Below are positions 1 to 8,902 of a stretch of DNA of 64,000 bases, piece by piece. The notes below the pieces were generated by a model. It had not been told where the DNA came from. It saw only the letters and a list, made by a program, of their open reading frames with translations, and ran no database searches. The stretch lies in NCBI GenBank assembly GCA_947503935.1, contig CANNFR010000001.1, positions 372,001-436,000 of the forward strand. Reading direction: 5' to 3'. A program made the position numbers and the translations under genes. The stretch is from an uncultured Paracoccaceae bacterium (GTDB taxonomy: Bacteria; Pseudomonadota; Alphaproteobacteria; Rhodobacterales; Rhodobacteraceae). Position 1 is the first letter of the stretch. Each line of letters starts with the position of its first letter.

Positions 1-1
1 G

Positions 2-1606
2 AACCCGCTGCACGGGATCGAACGCCAGATCTCGGAAAGCCTGATCCAGCACCAAAACTTCAACCGTCTTGGCTGGCGCGCCCGGACCCTGCGTGGCTTT
101 GTCGAGAACAAGCGGCGTCTGGCGCCTGTCTTTCTGGCGATTGCAATGGCGATCTATTCGCTGACGCTGCCTGTGCCTGCTTTCTTGTGGTTGGATATTC
201 CCGCCGCTTTTGAGGGCTCGGACGTGGGTGCGGAAAGCTATCGCTTCCTGCTGCGCCTGGCCTCACTTGGGGCCTTTGCATTGGCCGGATACGTTCTGGG
301 CCTGATCTGGCTTCTGATCCGGGGGGTCTTGCAGCGGGGTCTCTACGGCGCGCTCGGTCAGGTCTATGCCCGTGACCCCTTGCGTGAGCGGGTGCTTGAA
401 CTGCTCAGGAAGGTCGGCATTCGCGACCCCGAGACGCGGCTGAACGCCTATCCGCATGAATTGTCGGGCGGGCAGCGCCAGCGTGTGATGATCGCCATGG
501 CACTGGCCAACGGGCCCGATCTGCTGATTGCGGACGAACCGACGACCGCCCTGGACGTGACGATCCAGGCGCAGATCCTTGACCTTCTGGCCGACCTCAA
601 GCGTGATGAGGGGATGAGCCTTTTGTTCATCACCCACGATCTGGGCATCGTGCGCCGCATCGCCGACCGGGTCTGCGTGATGAAGGATGGCGAGATCGTT
701 GAAACCGGCCCGACCGCCAGGATTTTCGATGCGCCGCAGCACCCTTATACGAAAAAGCTGCTGGCCGCCGAATCCACCGGCCGCCCCGATCCCGTGCCCG
801 CCGATGCGGCCGAGATTGCGCGCACCGATGATCTGCGGATCTGGTTTCCGATTAAGCGGGGCTTTCTGCGCAAGGTGGTGGGCCATGTGAAGGCGGTGAA
901 CGCGGCCAGCCTGTCGGTGCGCGAGGGCGAGACGATCGGCATCGTCGGTGAAAGCGGGTCGGGCAAGACCACGCTGGCTTTGGCGATCATGCGGCTGATC
1001 TCGTCCCAGGGGCCGGTCGTGTTTCTGGGCAAGGATATCCAGGGCTGGAAATCGACCGATCTGCGCCCGCTCAGACGCGACATGCAGATCGTCTTTCAAG
1101 ACCCCTACGGGTCGCTCTCGCCGCGGATGACCATCGCCGAGATCGTGTCCGAGGGCCTCAAGATCCACAAGCTTGGCGATGGCCGCAACAAGGATGAAAT
1201 GGTCGCCGAAATCCTGACCGAAGTGGGCCTCGACCCCTCCGCGATGGGCCGCTACCCGCACGAGTTTTCCGGCGGTCAGCGCCAGCGCATCGCCATTGCC
1301 CGCGCGATGATCCTGCGCCCGCGTCTGTTAGTGCTGGATGAGCCGACCTCGGCGCTGGACATGACCGTGCAGGTGCAGATCGTCGAATTGCTGCGCAACC
1401 TTCAGCGCAAATACAAGCTGGCCTATCTGTTCATCAGCCACGATCTGAAGGTCGTCCGCGCGATGAGCCACCGGGTGATGGTGATGAAAAACGGCGATGT
1501 CATTGAACAGGGCACCGCGGACGAGATCTTCGAAGCGCCCAAAACCGAATATACCCGGTCATTGATAGCCGCGGCCCTTGGCCCGAAAGCCCGGGAAACC
1601 GCATGA
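2..1606 (+). CDS. yejF: YejF-like tandem ABC transporter ATPase, 5' truncated by window edge
   Basis: The reading frame is open to the left edge, so the true start and first Walker A lie outside the window. What remains is the post-Q-loop part of NBD1 ([14 protein letters not shown], signature LSGGQRQR, Walker [13 protein letters not shown]) and a complete NBD2 (Walker [10 protein letters not shown], signature FSGGQRQR, Walker [13 protein letters not shown]). Tandem NBDs of this kind energise oligopeptide or microcin C type importers (YejABEF, Dpp/Opp) at the inner membrane; the phrase NPLHGIERQ resembles NPLHTLEKQ of E. coli YejF. A hydrophobic segment of about 106 residues interrupts the helical subdomain of NBD1 (separate entry). 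The stop overlaps the next gene's start (ATGA). Importer identity is inferred; the permease genes would lie upstream. Confidence 0.85.
   Translation, partial: NPLHGIERQISESLIQHQNFNRLGWRARTLRGFVENKRRLAPVFLAIAMAIYSLTLPVPAFLWLDIPAAFEGSDVGAESYRFLLRLASLGAFALAGYVLGLIWLLIRGVLQRGLYGALGQVYARDPLRERVLELLRKVGIRDPETRLNAYPHELSGGQRQRVMIAMALANGPDLLIADEPTTALDVTIQAQILDLLADLKRDEGMSLLFITHDLGIVRRIADRVCVMKDGEIVETGPTARIFDAPQHPYTKKLLAAESTGRPDPVPADAAEIARTDDLRIWFPIKRGFLRKVVGHVKAVNAASLSVREGETIGIVGESGSGKTTLALAIMRLISSQGPVVFLGKDIQGWKSTDLRPLRRDMQIVFQDPYGSLSPRMTIAEIVSEGLKIHKLGDGRNKDEMVAEILTEVGLDPSAMGRYPHEFSGGQRQRIAIARAMILRPRLLVLDEPTSALDMTVQVQIVELLRNLQRKYKLAYLFISHDLKVVRAMSHRVMVMKNGDVIEQGTADEIFEAPKTEYTRSLIAAALGPKARETA
62..379 (+). 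other. In-frame hydrophobic insertion within NBD1 of the YejF-like ATPase
   Basis: Seen directly: after the helix ending LIQHQNF and before [14 protein letters not shown], which should be nearly adjacent in this family, there are about 106 extra residues in frame. They include two strongly hydrophobic stretches ([20 protein letters not shown] and [20 protein letters not shown] plus following residues) separated by a short acidic loop, with arginines flanking both. This looks like a transmembrane hairpin placed in the helical subdomain between Q-loop and signature motif. Composition matches the neighbourhood and no stop interrupts it, so it is either a real lineage insertion or an assembly chimera. 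Confidence 0.6.
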
Positions 1607-2838
1607 AGGTTCTGCTGGTTCACCAGAATTTTCCCGGCCAGTTTCGCCACGTCGCACCCGGCCTTGTCGCGCGCGGGCATGAGATCGCGGTGATCACCGA
1701 CAAGCAGAACCAGGTACAATCGCCCTATACCACGGCGCGCTACGCCTATGTGCCGCCCGACCGGTCGAAGATTGCCGAGGCGGGCGCCCCGCTGGCCGCC
1801 CATCACGCGCAAATGGTCGGGCGCGGTGCGGCGGCCGCCCGCGTGGCGATCAAGCTGCGGGACGAGCGGAATTTCCACCCCGATGTCATTTTCGCCCATC
1901 CCGGCTGGGGCGAGACATTATTCCTGCGCGAGGTCTGGCCCGAGGCGCGCTTTCTGCTCTATGCCGAATTCTACTATGCCGCCCGCGGGCTCGACGCCAA
2001 TTTCGACCCTGAGTTTCAGGACCCGACATTGTCGCGCGCCCTGCGCACGGTCGCCATGCGCACCCATATCGCCCAGGCGATGACCGAGGCGGATGCCGCC
2101 CTCGCACCTACTAACTGGCAGGCCAATACCTTTCCGTCCTGCTTTCGCGATGGCATCGAGGTGATTTTCGACGGGGTCGATACCGCGCAGCTTCGCCCCG
2201 ATCCCGAAGCCCAGATCACGCTGCCGGGGTCAGGCAAGACGCTTCGCCATGGCGATGAGGTACTGACCTTCGTGGTGCGCAATATCGAACCCTATCGGGG
2301 CGCGCATATCTTTCTGCGCGCCTTGCCGGAGGTTTTGAAGAACCGGCCCGAGGCTGAGGTGGTGATCGTCGGCGGCGACGGGGTCAGCTACGGATCAGCG
2401 GCGCCCGGTGGGAAAAGTTGGAAAGAGATCCTGCTGGCCGAGGTTGGCGACAAGCTGGATATGTCGCGCGTCCACTTCACCGGCCGTCTAAGCTACCCCG
2501 ATTTCTGCAAGCTGATGCAGGTGGGGCGGGTGCATGCCTACCTGACCTATCCCTTTGTTCTGTCCTGGTCACTGATGGAATCGATGGCCATGGGCGCGGC
2601 CATCGTCGCCTCACGCACCCCACCGGTTGAGGAGGTGATCGAAGACGGTGTGAACGGACGATTGGTCGATTTTTTCGATGTCCCCGCCTGGTCGGCAGCT
2701 CTGACTGAGGCGCTCGCCAATCCCGACGATTTGCAGCCACTGCGTCAGGCCGCGCGTGAGACGATCGTGGCGAAGTACGATCTTCAGGATTGCCTGACGC
2801 GCATCCTCGATCTGGTTGAGCGGACAGGCCGGCCCTGA
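1603..2838 (+). CDS. Family 4 glycosyltransferase
   Basis: A 411-residue cytoplasmic or membrane-peripheral glycosyltransferase of the GT-B fold. The N-terminal half opens with the Rossmann start [13 protein letters not shown]; the C-terminal half has FVVRNIEPYRGAHIFLRALP and the donor-site region YLTYPFVLSWSLMESMAMGA followed by a conserved glutamate pair VEEVIEDG, typical of GT4 enzymes that transfer sugars from nucleotide donors. The start ATG overlaps the upstream ABC ATPase stop by four bases, so translation is probably coupled, although a functional link to peptide import is not obvious. Acceptor and product (capsule, LPS or other glycan) cannot be told from sequence. Confidence 0.85.
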   Translation: MKVLLVHQNFPGQFRHVAPGLVARGHEIAVITDKQNQVQSPYTTARYAYVPPDRSKIAEAGAPLAAHHAQMVGRGAAAARVAIKLRDERNFHPDVIFAHPGWGETLFLREVWPEARFLLYAEFYYAARGLDANFDPEFQDPTLSRALRTVAMRTHIAQAMTEADAALAPTNWQANTFPSCFRDGIEVIFDGVDTAQLRPDPEAQITLPGSGKTLRHGDEVLTFVVRNIEPYRGAHIFLRALPEVLKNRPEAEVVIVGGDGVSYGSAAPGGKSWKEILLAEVGDKLDMSRVHFTGRLSYPDFCKLMQVGRVHAYLTYPFVLSWSLMESMAMGAAIVASRTPPVEEVIEDGVNGRLVDFFDVPAWSAALTEALANPDDLQPLRQAARETIVAKYDLQDCLTRILDLVERTGRP

Positions 2839-2875
2839 CCGCGCAGCACGCCGCAGCGCCGGGCCTGCACAAATG

Positions 2876-4231
2876 TCATATCGCCGAGGAATGCCCGGCC
2901 TTCGACAGATCGTAGGCATCGAAAGCGCGCGCGATCAGCCGCGTCAGGGGGCGGCCGATTTCCGGTATGGAGAGCCCCGTTTCGCTTACGGTCACCATGC
3001 CTGGAAAGGCGGCGGACACGTCTCGAAAAAGGGCGAATAGATCTTGGGCGTCGACGCCGTATTCCCCGACGATCTCGGCCGTGTCCACGCGGAAATCGCA
3101 CATCAGCGCTTCGATAATCCGCCCCCGCATCAGGTCGTCGCCGCGGAAAACATGGCTCTTTGCCGTCGCAAAAGATCCTGCCCTGATCTTTCCGGTATAG
3201 GCGGATGTCGCGGGCGCGTTTTGCGCAAAGCCCTGCGGCAGACGCGAGATGGCCGACGCGCCGAGCCCGATCAGGGCCGTCGCGGTGTCGTCGGTATAGC
3301 CCTGGAAATTCCGGCGCAGCCGTCCGACCTTCTGCGCCACTGCCAAGCCGTCTTCGGGCCGCGCGAAATGGTCGATGCCGATCTCGGCATAACCGTCCCA
3401 CAAGAACAGCTTGCGCGCGATCTCGAACAGCTCAAGCCGCTCTTCCGGGCGGGGCAGGCTGTCGGAGGGGATCATGCTCTGCCGCCGGGCCATCCAGGGC
3501 ACATGAGCATAGCCGTAAAGCGCCACGCGATCAGGCGACAGCGACAACAGCTTTTGCACGCTGTCGGCCATCTTCTGCTTCGACTGATGCGGCAGTCCGA
3601 ACAGGATATCGGCGTTCAAACTGCCGATCCCGCGGGTGCGGATCGCATCGGCCGCCCATCTGGTGATGTCATAGCTCTGGTCGCGGCCGATGACCTTCTG
3701 GATTTCGGGGTCGAAATCCTGCACCCCGATCGAGGCGCGGGTCATGCCCATATCGGCCAGAGCATCCAGCCTGGCATCGTCGACCTCATTCGGATCGATC
3801 TCAACCGAGAACTCGGCGTTCTCCCCCAATGGCACAGCCGCAAAGACCGCCTGGGCCAAATCCCGAATCTGATCGGCATTCATCATCGTCGGTGTGCCGC
3901 CGCCCCAATGCAGCCGCGACAACGTGACACCCTTCGGCAGATGCGCTGCCATAAGGGCGATTTCGGCTTTCAGCGTTTCGACATAGGCCGCCACAGGCTC
4001 GCCCGTTGCGGTGCCTTGCGTGCGGCAGGCGCAGAACCAGCAGAGCCGCCGACAAAACGGAACGTGCAGATAAAGCGAGATTTCACTGCCTTCGGGCAAA
4101 GCGCCGATCCAGCCGCGCATATCCTCCGCGCCGATACCCGGCCCGAAATGCGGTGCGGTGGGATAGCTTGTGTAGCGCGGCACACGCGCGTCAAACAAAC
4201 CCAGCCGCGACAGTTGAGTAATCGTGTCCAT
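2876..4231 (-). CDS. hemN: Oxygen-independent coproporphyrinogen III oxidase (radical SAM)
   Basis: At 451 residues this is close to E. coli HemN (457). It decarboxylates coproporphyrinogen III to protoporphyrinogen IX without oxygen, in the cytoplasm. The radical SAM cluster motif is C60-x3-C64-x2-C67-x-C69 (CRRLCWFCAC), preceded by YTSYPTAPHF, and WGGGTPT near residue 110 is the usual SAM-binding glycine stretch. It diverges from fnrL around a perfect FNR box centred about 42 bases upstream of its start codon, which suggests anaerobic control. An oxygen-dependent counterpart, hemF, lies at 22 kb, so both routes are encoded close together. Confidence 0.95.
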   Translation of the reverse strand: MDTITQLSRLGLFDARVPRYTSYPTAPHFGPGIGAEDMRGWIGALPEGSEISLYLHVPFCRRLCWFCACRTQGTATGEPVAAYVETLKAEIALMAAHLPKGVTLSRLHWGGGTPTMMNADQIRDLAQAVFAAVPLGENAEFSVEIDPNEVDDARLDALADMGMTRASIGVQDFDPEIQKVIGRDQSYDITRWAADAIRTRGIGSLNADILFGLPHQSKQKMADSVQKLLSLSPDRVALYGYAHVPWMARRQSMIPSDSLPRPEERLELFEIARKLFLWDGYAEIGIDHFARPEDGLAVAQKVGRLRRNFQGYTDDTATALIGLGASAISRLPQGFAQNAPATSAYTGKIRAGSFATAKSHVFRGDDLMRGRIIEALMCDFRVDTAEIVGEYGVDAQDLFALFRDVSAAFPGMVTVSETGLSIPEIGRPLTRLIARAFDAYDLSKAGHSSAI

Positions 4232-4266
4232 TCAAATAGCGTAAGTTGGAATGGTCTCAGTCAACC

Positions 4267-4280
4267 TTGATCGAGATCAA
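4267..4280. promoter_or_regulatory. Perfect FNR box between hemN and fnrL
   Basis: TTGATCGAGATCAA matches the FNR/FnrL consensus TTGAT-N4-ATCAA at every position. It ends 17 bases before the fnrL ATG and its centre is about 42 bases from the hemN ATG. By position it could repress fnrL (autoregulation) and activate hemN if hemN has a very short leader. Transcription starts are unknown, so direction of control is inference. Confidence 0.9.
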
Positions 4281-4297
4281 GCGCGAACGAGGTTACA

Positions 4298-5041
4298 ATG
4301 TCTGTCCCGGAAATCACCTTTTCGAAGGAGTGCGGAGATTGCCCAATTCGCCACCGGGCCGTCTGTGCCCGGTGCGAGGCCGATGAACTCGAGCAGCTTG
4401 AACAGATCAAGTATTATCGGTCGTATGATCCTGGCCAGACGGTTATCTGGCTTGGCGACACGATGGATTTCGTGGCTTCTGTCGTGTCGGGTGTCGCGAC
4501 GCTCAGCCAGACCATGGAAGACGGGCGCACCCAGATGGTTGGCCTTTTGCTGCCGTCGGATTTCGTGGGCCGCCCCGGCCGCGACCAGGCGGCCTATAAT
4601 GTCAAGGCGATCACGCCGGTCACCCTGTGCTGCTTCCGCCGCAAACCGTTTGAAGAGATGATGGTCCGCACGCCGCACATCGCCGCGCGTCTGCTTGAGA
4701 TGACACTGGACGAGCTGGACGCGGCCCGCGAATGGATGCTGCTTCTCGGACGCAAGACAGCGCGTGAGAAGATTGCCAGCCTGCTGACGATCATCGCGCG
4801 CCGCGAAACCCAGAGTAAAGCCGACGTTTTGCAGGGCAGTGTTGCCTTCGACCTGCCGCTCACGCGCGAGGCGATGGCCGACTATCTGGGCCTGACCCTG
4901 GAAACGGTCAGCCGCCAGATCTCGGCCCTGAAGAACGGCGGTGTGATTGAGTTGCATGGCACGCGCCACATCGTCGTGCCCGACTTCGCGCGTCTGATCG
5001 AAGAGACTGGCGATGATAGTGACGGGGGCCTGCTGAGCTGA
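4298..5041 (+). CDS. fnrL: FnrL, oxygen-sensing Crp/Fnr-family transcription regulator
   Basis: A 247-residue Crp/Fnr protein expected to bind DNA as a dimer when its 4Fe-4S cluster is intact at low oxygen. N-terminal cysteines C12, C15, C23 and C26 (ECGDCPIRHRAVCARC) plus C111/C112 supply cluster ligands. A cNMP-type beta-roll follows, then a dimer helix and a helix-turn-helix with the FNR-specific recognition sequence ETVSRQ (E-x-x-S-R) in LTLETVSRQISALKNGG. The ATG is preceded by GAGG at 4289-4292. Neighbours hemN, usp and cco genes all carry FNR-type boxes, so this is probably their regulator. Confidence 0.95.
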   Translation: MSVPEITFSKECGDCPIRHRAVCARCEADELEQLEQIKYYRSYDPGQTVIWLGDTMDFVASVVSGVATLSQTMEDGRTQMVGLLLPSDFVGRPGRDQAAYNVKAITPVTLCCFRRKPFEEMMVRTPHIAARLLEMTLDELDAAREWMLLLGRKTAREKIASLLTIIARRETQSKADVLQGSVAFDLPLTREAMADYLGLTLETVSRQISALKNGGVIELHGTRHIVVPDFARLIEETGDDSDGGLLS

Positions 5042-5110
5042 AGAGTTCACTAGGCAGCCACTGGTGCAAGCTGACATTATCCGACGGGCCAGTCGCGACA
5101 GCATTTCCCA

Positions 5111-5130
5111 GAAGCTGACCTGTCAGTTTC
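5111..5130. terminator. Short inverted repeat between convergent fnrL and usp
   Basis: GAAGCTGA and TCAGTTTC pair around CCTG with one G-U wobble, about 70 bases after the fnrL stop. There is no strong T-run, so a terminator role is only possible. The rest of the 208-base gap (5042-5249) shows nothing else I recognise. Confidence 0.3.
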
Positions 5131-5249
5131 CCCTAAACGCCGTAGCGTATGTGAGGCTTCGAGGGCCAGCCAGAAACCAAGGCGTCCCGGGCTTGACCCT
5201 GGACCTCTACGGGGGCGCTATCGGCGTTTCAGTCAGACTTCATCGTCGC

Positions 5250-6089
5250 TCAATGCGCCAGCAGCACCGGTATCTCACACCCCTCCAGCATGTTGCGCGT
5301 GGCGCCGCCGAGGATGGCTTCGCGGAACCGCGAATGGCCGTAGGCGCCCATGACGATCATGTCGGCGCTGCGGTCGCTGGCATGGCGGCGCAGCACGTCC
5401 GAGACACGCGGCATCGTTTTCGCCAGAACCGACACCTCCGCCTTGCCGCCGTGACGCGCGATCATCTGTGACAACCGCCCGCCGGGGTCCGACCGGTCGG
5501 GGCCGTGCTGAGGCGGATCAATGATCGCGATGTCCACCATTTCGGCATGCGTCAGGATCGGCATGGCCCGGCGGATTGCAGCCAGCGCTTCGGGGCTTTC
5601 GTTCCAGGCCACCACCACGCGGTGCCCGATCGCCTCGGTCGAGGTGCCTTCGGGCACCACAAGCACCGGGGCATGCCCCTCAAAGAGGGCCGCTTCGATC
5701 ACCGCTTCATGCTCCAAACCGCAATCCTCGCCATAGGGCCGCGGCAAGACGACCAGATCGGCAAATCGGGCGCGATCGGCCACCAGCCGCGATAGCCCCG
5801 CAATCTGCGCCACCGCGGTTTCCGACCCCCAGGGCACGTCATGGGCTTTCATAAGCTGCGACACGGTGTCACCCAGCGCATCAGCATCGGCCTGCGCCCG
5901 GTCCAATGTTTCCTGCAGGATCAGCGCATTCGCACCAGCGTAGTAATAGCCTGTCTGGGTCCGATCGACACCGATGCACAGAATATCGAGATGCCCGCCT
6001 TCACGACCCGCGAGTGCGGCACTTGCCGCCAATATGTGCTTGGCGGATTGGGACTCCGTCAGAACGGTCAGAATGCTCTTGTAGGCCAT
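5250..6089 (-). CDS. Universal stress protein (UspA family, tandem-domain size)
   Basis: A 279-residue protein, twice the size of a single Usp domain. The N-terminal half starts MAYKSILTVLTES; the C-terminal half holds the nucleotide-binding signature VMGAYGHSRFREAILGGATR (G-x2-G-x9-G-x-T-like). I chose the ATG at 6089 because GAGGAGGG precedes it and the protein then begins on the family's first beta strand; the frame itself extends further upstream. It is divergent from ccoN, with two FNR-type boxes between them, which fits an oxygen-responsive stress protein. Its exact function is unknown in this group. Confidence 0.88.
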   Translation of the reverse strand: MAYKSILTVLTESQSAKHILAASAALAGREGGHLDILCIGVDRTQTGYYYAGANALILQETLDRAQADADALGDTVSQLMKAHDVPWGSETAVAQIAGLSRLVADRARFADLVVLPRPYGEDCGLEHEAVIEAALFEGHAPVLVVPEGTSTEAIGHRVVVAWNESPEALAAIRRAMPILTHAEMVDIAIIDPPQHGPDRSDPGGRLSQMIARHGGKAEVSVLAKTMPRVSDVLRRHASDRSADMIVMGAYGHSRFREAILGGATRNMLEGCEIPVLLAH

Positions 6090-6144
6090 GGATAACCCTC
6101 CTCTCGGTTGCGTCCTATCGTAGCGCCTCGGCACCCCGTCCGCT

Positions 6145-6158
6145 TTGACCTCGCTCAA
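6145..6158. promoter_or_regulatory. FNR-like box, usp-proximal
   Basis: TTGACCTCGCTCAA fits TTGAY-N4-RTCAA except for CTCAA in the right half-site. It lies about 62 bases upstream of the usp ATG and 25 bases from a better box. It may serve usp, or be a weak second site for ccoN. Confidence 0.5.
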
Positions 6159-6176
6159 TCCGATGGGGGTTCTCCT

Positions 6177-6190
6177 TTGACATGGATCAA
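6177..6190. promoter_or_regulatory. FNR box upstream of ccoN
   Basis: TTGACATGGATCAA differs from the perfect consensus only by C for T at position 5. It is centred about 105 bases upstream of the chosen ccoN start, leaving room for a promoter with an FNR site near -41. This is the expected control element for a cbb3 oxidase operon. Confidence 0.8.
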
Positions 6191-6288
6191 GGTCGGTTGC
6201 GGCGGCTCCCGCCATACGAACAATCAGACGAAAAGGGCCGGTCTGCCTGCGGGCCAGAACCGGATCGATGACGAAGGGACGCAAGGAC

Positions 6289-7890
6289 ATGTGGGATTAT
6301 GTAAAGATGATCGCGCTGGGCCTGATCACGGTGCTGGCCGCGATTGCCGCCAGCTACGCCCGCGATCTGGCCTATCAGGTGCATGCGGTCATCATCATGC
6401 TGATCGCGGGGGGCATGTTCCTCTGGACGGTGCGCAACGCGGATGAACCGCGCAGCATGGCGGTTGAGACCGGCTATATGGACGGCGTTATCCGCGCCGG
6501 AGTAATCGCCACAGCCTTTTGGGGCGTGGTGGGCTTTCTGGCGGGGACGTTCATCGCGTTTCAGCTGGCCTATCCGGTGCTGAACTTCGAATGGGCGCAA
6601 GGCTATGCGAATTTCGGGCGGTTGCGTCCGCTGCATACCTCGGCGGTGATCTTCGCCTTTGGCGGCAATGCGCTCATCATGTCATCTTTCTACATCGTTC
6701 AGCGCACTTCGGCCACCAGGCTCTGGGGCGGAAACCTCGCCTGGTTCGTGTTCTGGGGCTACAACCTCTTCATCGTCCTCGCGGCCACCGGATACTTGCT
6801 GGGCGGCACGCAATCGAAGGAATATGCCGAGCCCGAGTGGTACGTGGATCTGTGGTTGACCATCGTCTGGGTGGCCTTCCTCGCGGTGTTCCTTGGCACG
6901 ATCATCAAGCGCCGCGAAAAGCATATCTATGTCGCCAACTGGTTCTTGCTTAGCTTCATCGTGACAGTCGCGATGCTGCATGTGGTCAACAACCTGGCCA
7001 TCCCGGTCTCGATCTTCGGCTCACGCTCGGTGGGCGTGTTCGCAGGCGTGCAGGACGCGATGGTGCAATGGTGGTATGGCCATAACGCGGTGGGCTTCTT
7101 CCTGACGGCAGGGTTCCTGGGCATGATGTACTACTTCGTGCCGAAGCAGGCCGAACGGCCTGTCTTCAGCTACAAGCTGTCGATCATCCACTTCTGGGCG
7201 CTGATCTTCCTCTATATCTGGGCGGGGCCGCATCACTTGCATTATACCGCGCTGCCGGACTGGGCCTCGACGCTGGGCATGGTGTTCTCGATCATTCTCT
7301 GGATGCCCTCGTGGGGCGGCATGATCAACGGCCTGATGACGCTCTCGGGCGCCTGGGACAAGCTGCGTACCGATCCGATCATCCGGATGATGGTGGTCTC
7401 CATCGGCTTTTACGGCATGTCCACCTTCGAAGGCCCGATGATGTCGATCCGCGCGGTCAACTCGCTGTCGCATTACACCGACTGGACCATCGGCCACGTG
7501 CATTCCGGCGCGCTCGGTTGGAACGGCATGATCACCTTCGGCGCGCTCTACTTCCTGGTGCCGCGCCTGTGGAATCGCGAGCGGCTCTACAGCCTGGCCA
7601 TGGTCAGCTGGCACTTCTGGCTCGCCACAATCGGCATCGTGCTCTACGCCTCCGCGATGTGGGTGTCGGGCATCATGGAAGGCCTGATGTGGCGCGAGGT
7701 TGATGCCAATGGCTTCTTGGTGAACGCCTTCGCCGACACGGTGGCCGCCAAGTACCCGATGTATGTGGTGCGCGGTCTGGGTGGGGTCCTCTACCTCGCG
7801 GGCTCAATCATCATGTGTTACAACCTCTGGATGACCGTGCGCGCGGCCCCGGCGAAAGCCACGGCCCCGCTTGCGGCGCCGGCCGAATAG
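6289..7890 (+). CDS. ccoN: cbb3-type cytochrome c oxidase subunit I
   Basis: The catalytic heme-copper subunit (533 residues from this start) that reduces oxygen to water and pumps protons in the inner membrane. It has about a dozen hydrophobic helices and conserved histidines in [21 protein letters not shown] (CuB ligand region), [14 protein letters not shown] (CuB His-His) and [14 protein letters not shown] (heme ligands). I prefer the ATG at 6289 (MWDYVKM), preceded by AAGG and matching how Rhodobacter CcoN begins; an in-frame ATG at 6268 would add seven residues. First gene of ccoNOQP. Confidence 0.96.
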   Translation: MWDYVKMIALGLITVLAAIAASYARDLAYQVHAVIIMLIAGGMFLWTVRNADEPRSMAVETGYMDGVIRAGVIATAFWGVVGFLAGTFIAFQLAYPVLNFEWAQGYANFGRLRPLHTSAVIFAFGGNALIMSSFYIVQRTSATRLWGGNLAWFVFWGYNLFIVLAATGYLLGGTQSKEYAEPEWYVDLWLTIVWVAFLAVFLGTIIKRREKHIYVANWFLLSFIVTVAMLHVVNNLAIPVSIFGSRSVGVFAGVQDAMVQWWYGHNAVGFFLTAGFLGMMYYFVPKQAERPVFSYKLSIIHFWALIFLYIWAGPHHLHYTALPDWASTLGMVFSIILWMPSWGGMINGLMTLSGAWDKLRTDPIIRMMVVSIGFYGMSTFEGPMMSIRAVNSLSHYTDWTIGHVHSGALGWNGMITFGALYFLVPRLWNRERLYSLAMVSWHFWLATIGIVLYASAMWVSGIMEGLMWREVDANGFLVNAFADTVAAKYPMYVVRGLGGVLYLAGSIIMCYNLWMTVRAAPAKATAPLAAPAE

Positions 7891-7902
7891 GAGGGGCCGG
7901 AG

Positions 7903-8694
7903 ATGGCTACCAACGAAAAACCGCCAATGCCCGCCTCGACAACCGGGGTGGGGGACCGCCCCAAGCGCAAGAGCATCCTCGACCGGCACAAGATCCTCGA
8001 GACGAACGCGACACTGCTTTTGGTGTTCTCATTCCTCGTGGTCACCATCGGCGGCATCGTGCAGATCGCACCGCTCTTCTACCTTGAGAACACCATCGAA
8101 GAGGTCGACGGCGTGCGCCCTTACTCCCCGCTTGAGCTGGCCGGGCGCGAGATCTACGTGCGCGAGGGCTGCTATGTCTGCCACAGCCAGATGATCCGCC
8201 CGATGCGCGATGAGGTTGAGCGCTACGGCCACTACTCGCTGGCCGCGGAATCGATGTATGACCGGCCGTTCCAATGGGGTTCCAAGCGGACGGGGCCTGA
8301 CCTCGCCCGCGTCGGCGGCCGCTATTCGGACGATTGGCATGTCGATCACCTGATCGACCCGCAATCGGTGGTGCCCGAAAGCATCATGCCGAAATACGGG
8401 TTCCTGCTGAACACGCGGATTGGGCCCGACTATATCGGCGAGCTGATGGCGACCCACCGTATACTCGGCGTGCCCTACACGGACGAGATGATCGAGGCGG
8501 CCGAGGAGGATTTCCGCGTTCAGGTCGACCCGTTCGGTGATTTTGATGGTCTGCTTGAGCGGTATCCGAATGCGCAGGTCCGCAACTTCGACGGCCGGGC
8601 CGAGATCACCGAGATGGACGCGCTGATCGCCTATCTTCAGATGCTGGGCATCCTGGTGGACTTCTCCACCTTCGAAGCCGTGGCCAACAGGTAG
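7903..8694 (+). CDS. ccoO: cbb3 oxidase subunit II, membrane-bound monoheme cytochrome c
   Basis: A 263-residue monoheme subunit that passes electrons toward CcoN. One N-terminal membrane anchor spans roughly residues 36-58, followed by a periplasmic domain with the heme c attachment motif CYVCH at residues 90-94 and a methionine-rich stretch [10 protein letters not shown] that can supply the distal ligand. It starts 12 bases after ccoN with a GGAGGGG-type ribosome-binding site, consistent with one transcript. Confidence 0.95.
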   Translation: MATNEKPPMPASTTGVGDRPKRKSILDRHKILETNATLLLVFSFLVVTIGGIVQIAPLFYLENTIEEVDGVRPYSPLELAGREIYVREGCYVCHSQMIRPMRDEVERYGHYSLAAESMYDRPFQWGSKRTGPDLARVGGRYSDDWHVDHLIDPQSVVPESIMPKYGFLLNTRIGPDYIGELMATHRILGVPYTDEMIEAAEEDFRVQVDPFGDFDGLLERYPNAQVRNFDGRAEITEMDALIAYLQMLGILVDFSTFEAVANR

Positions 8695-8704
8695 GAGGCG
8701 AGCA

Positions 8705-8902
8705 ATGGAACTCTACACGCTACTGCGCGCCTTCGCCGACAGCTGGATGCTGCTCTTTCTGTTCCTGTTCTTCCTCGGCGTAATCGTCTGGGCCTTCCGC
8801 CCGGGCAGCCGCCAGGCGCATGCTGAAAGTGCCAACATCCCGTTCAATCATGATGACAAACCCGCCCCGGCCGAGGCCGACCCAAAGGAGGCGCGGAGAT
8901 GA
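8705..8902 (+). CDS. ccoQ: cbb3 oxidase subunit IV
   Basis: A 65-residue protein with a single membrane helix (about residues 12-32) and a charged, proline-rich tail. CcoQ stabilises the cbb3 complex and, in Rhodobacter, has been implicated in signalling from the oxidase to the PrrBA system. It sits in the usual N-O-Q-P order; its stop overlaps the ccoP start (ATGA). A clear GGAGG precedes the ATG. Confidence 0.92.
   Translation: MELYTLLRAFADSWMLLFLFLFFLGVIVWAFRPGSRQAHAESANIPFNHDDKPAPAEADPKEARR

Noticed and set aside
3044-4270. Long plus-strand frame opposite hemN
   Set aside because: Shadow of hemN; composition rich in Arg/Gln/His and no recognisable motif.
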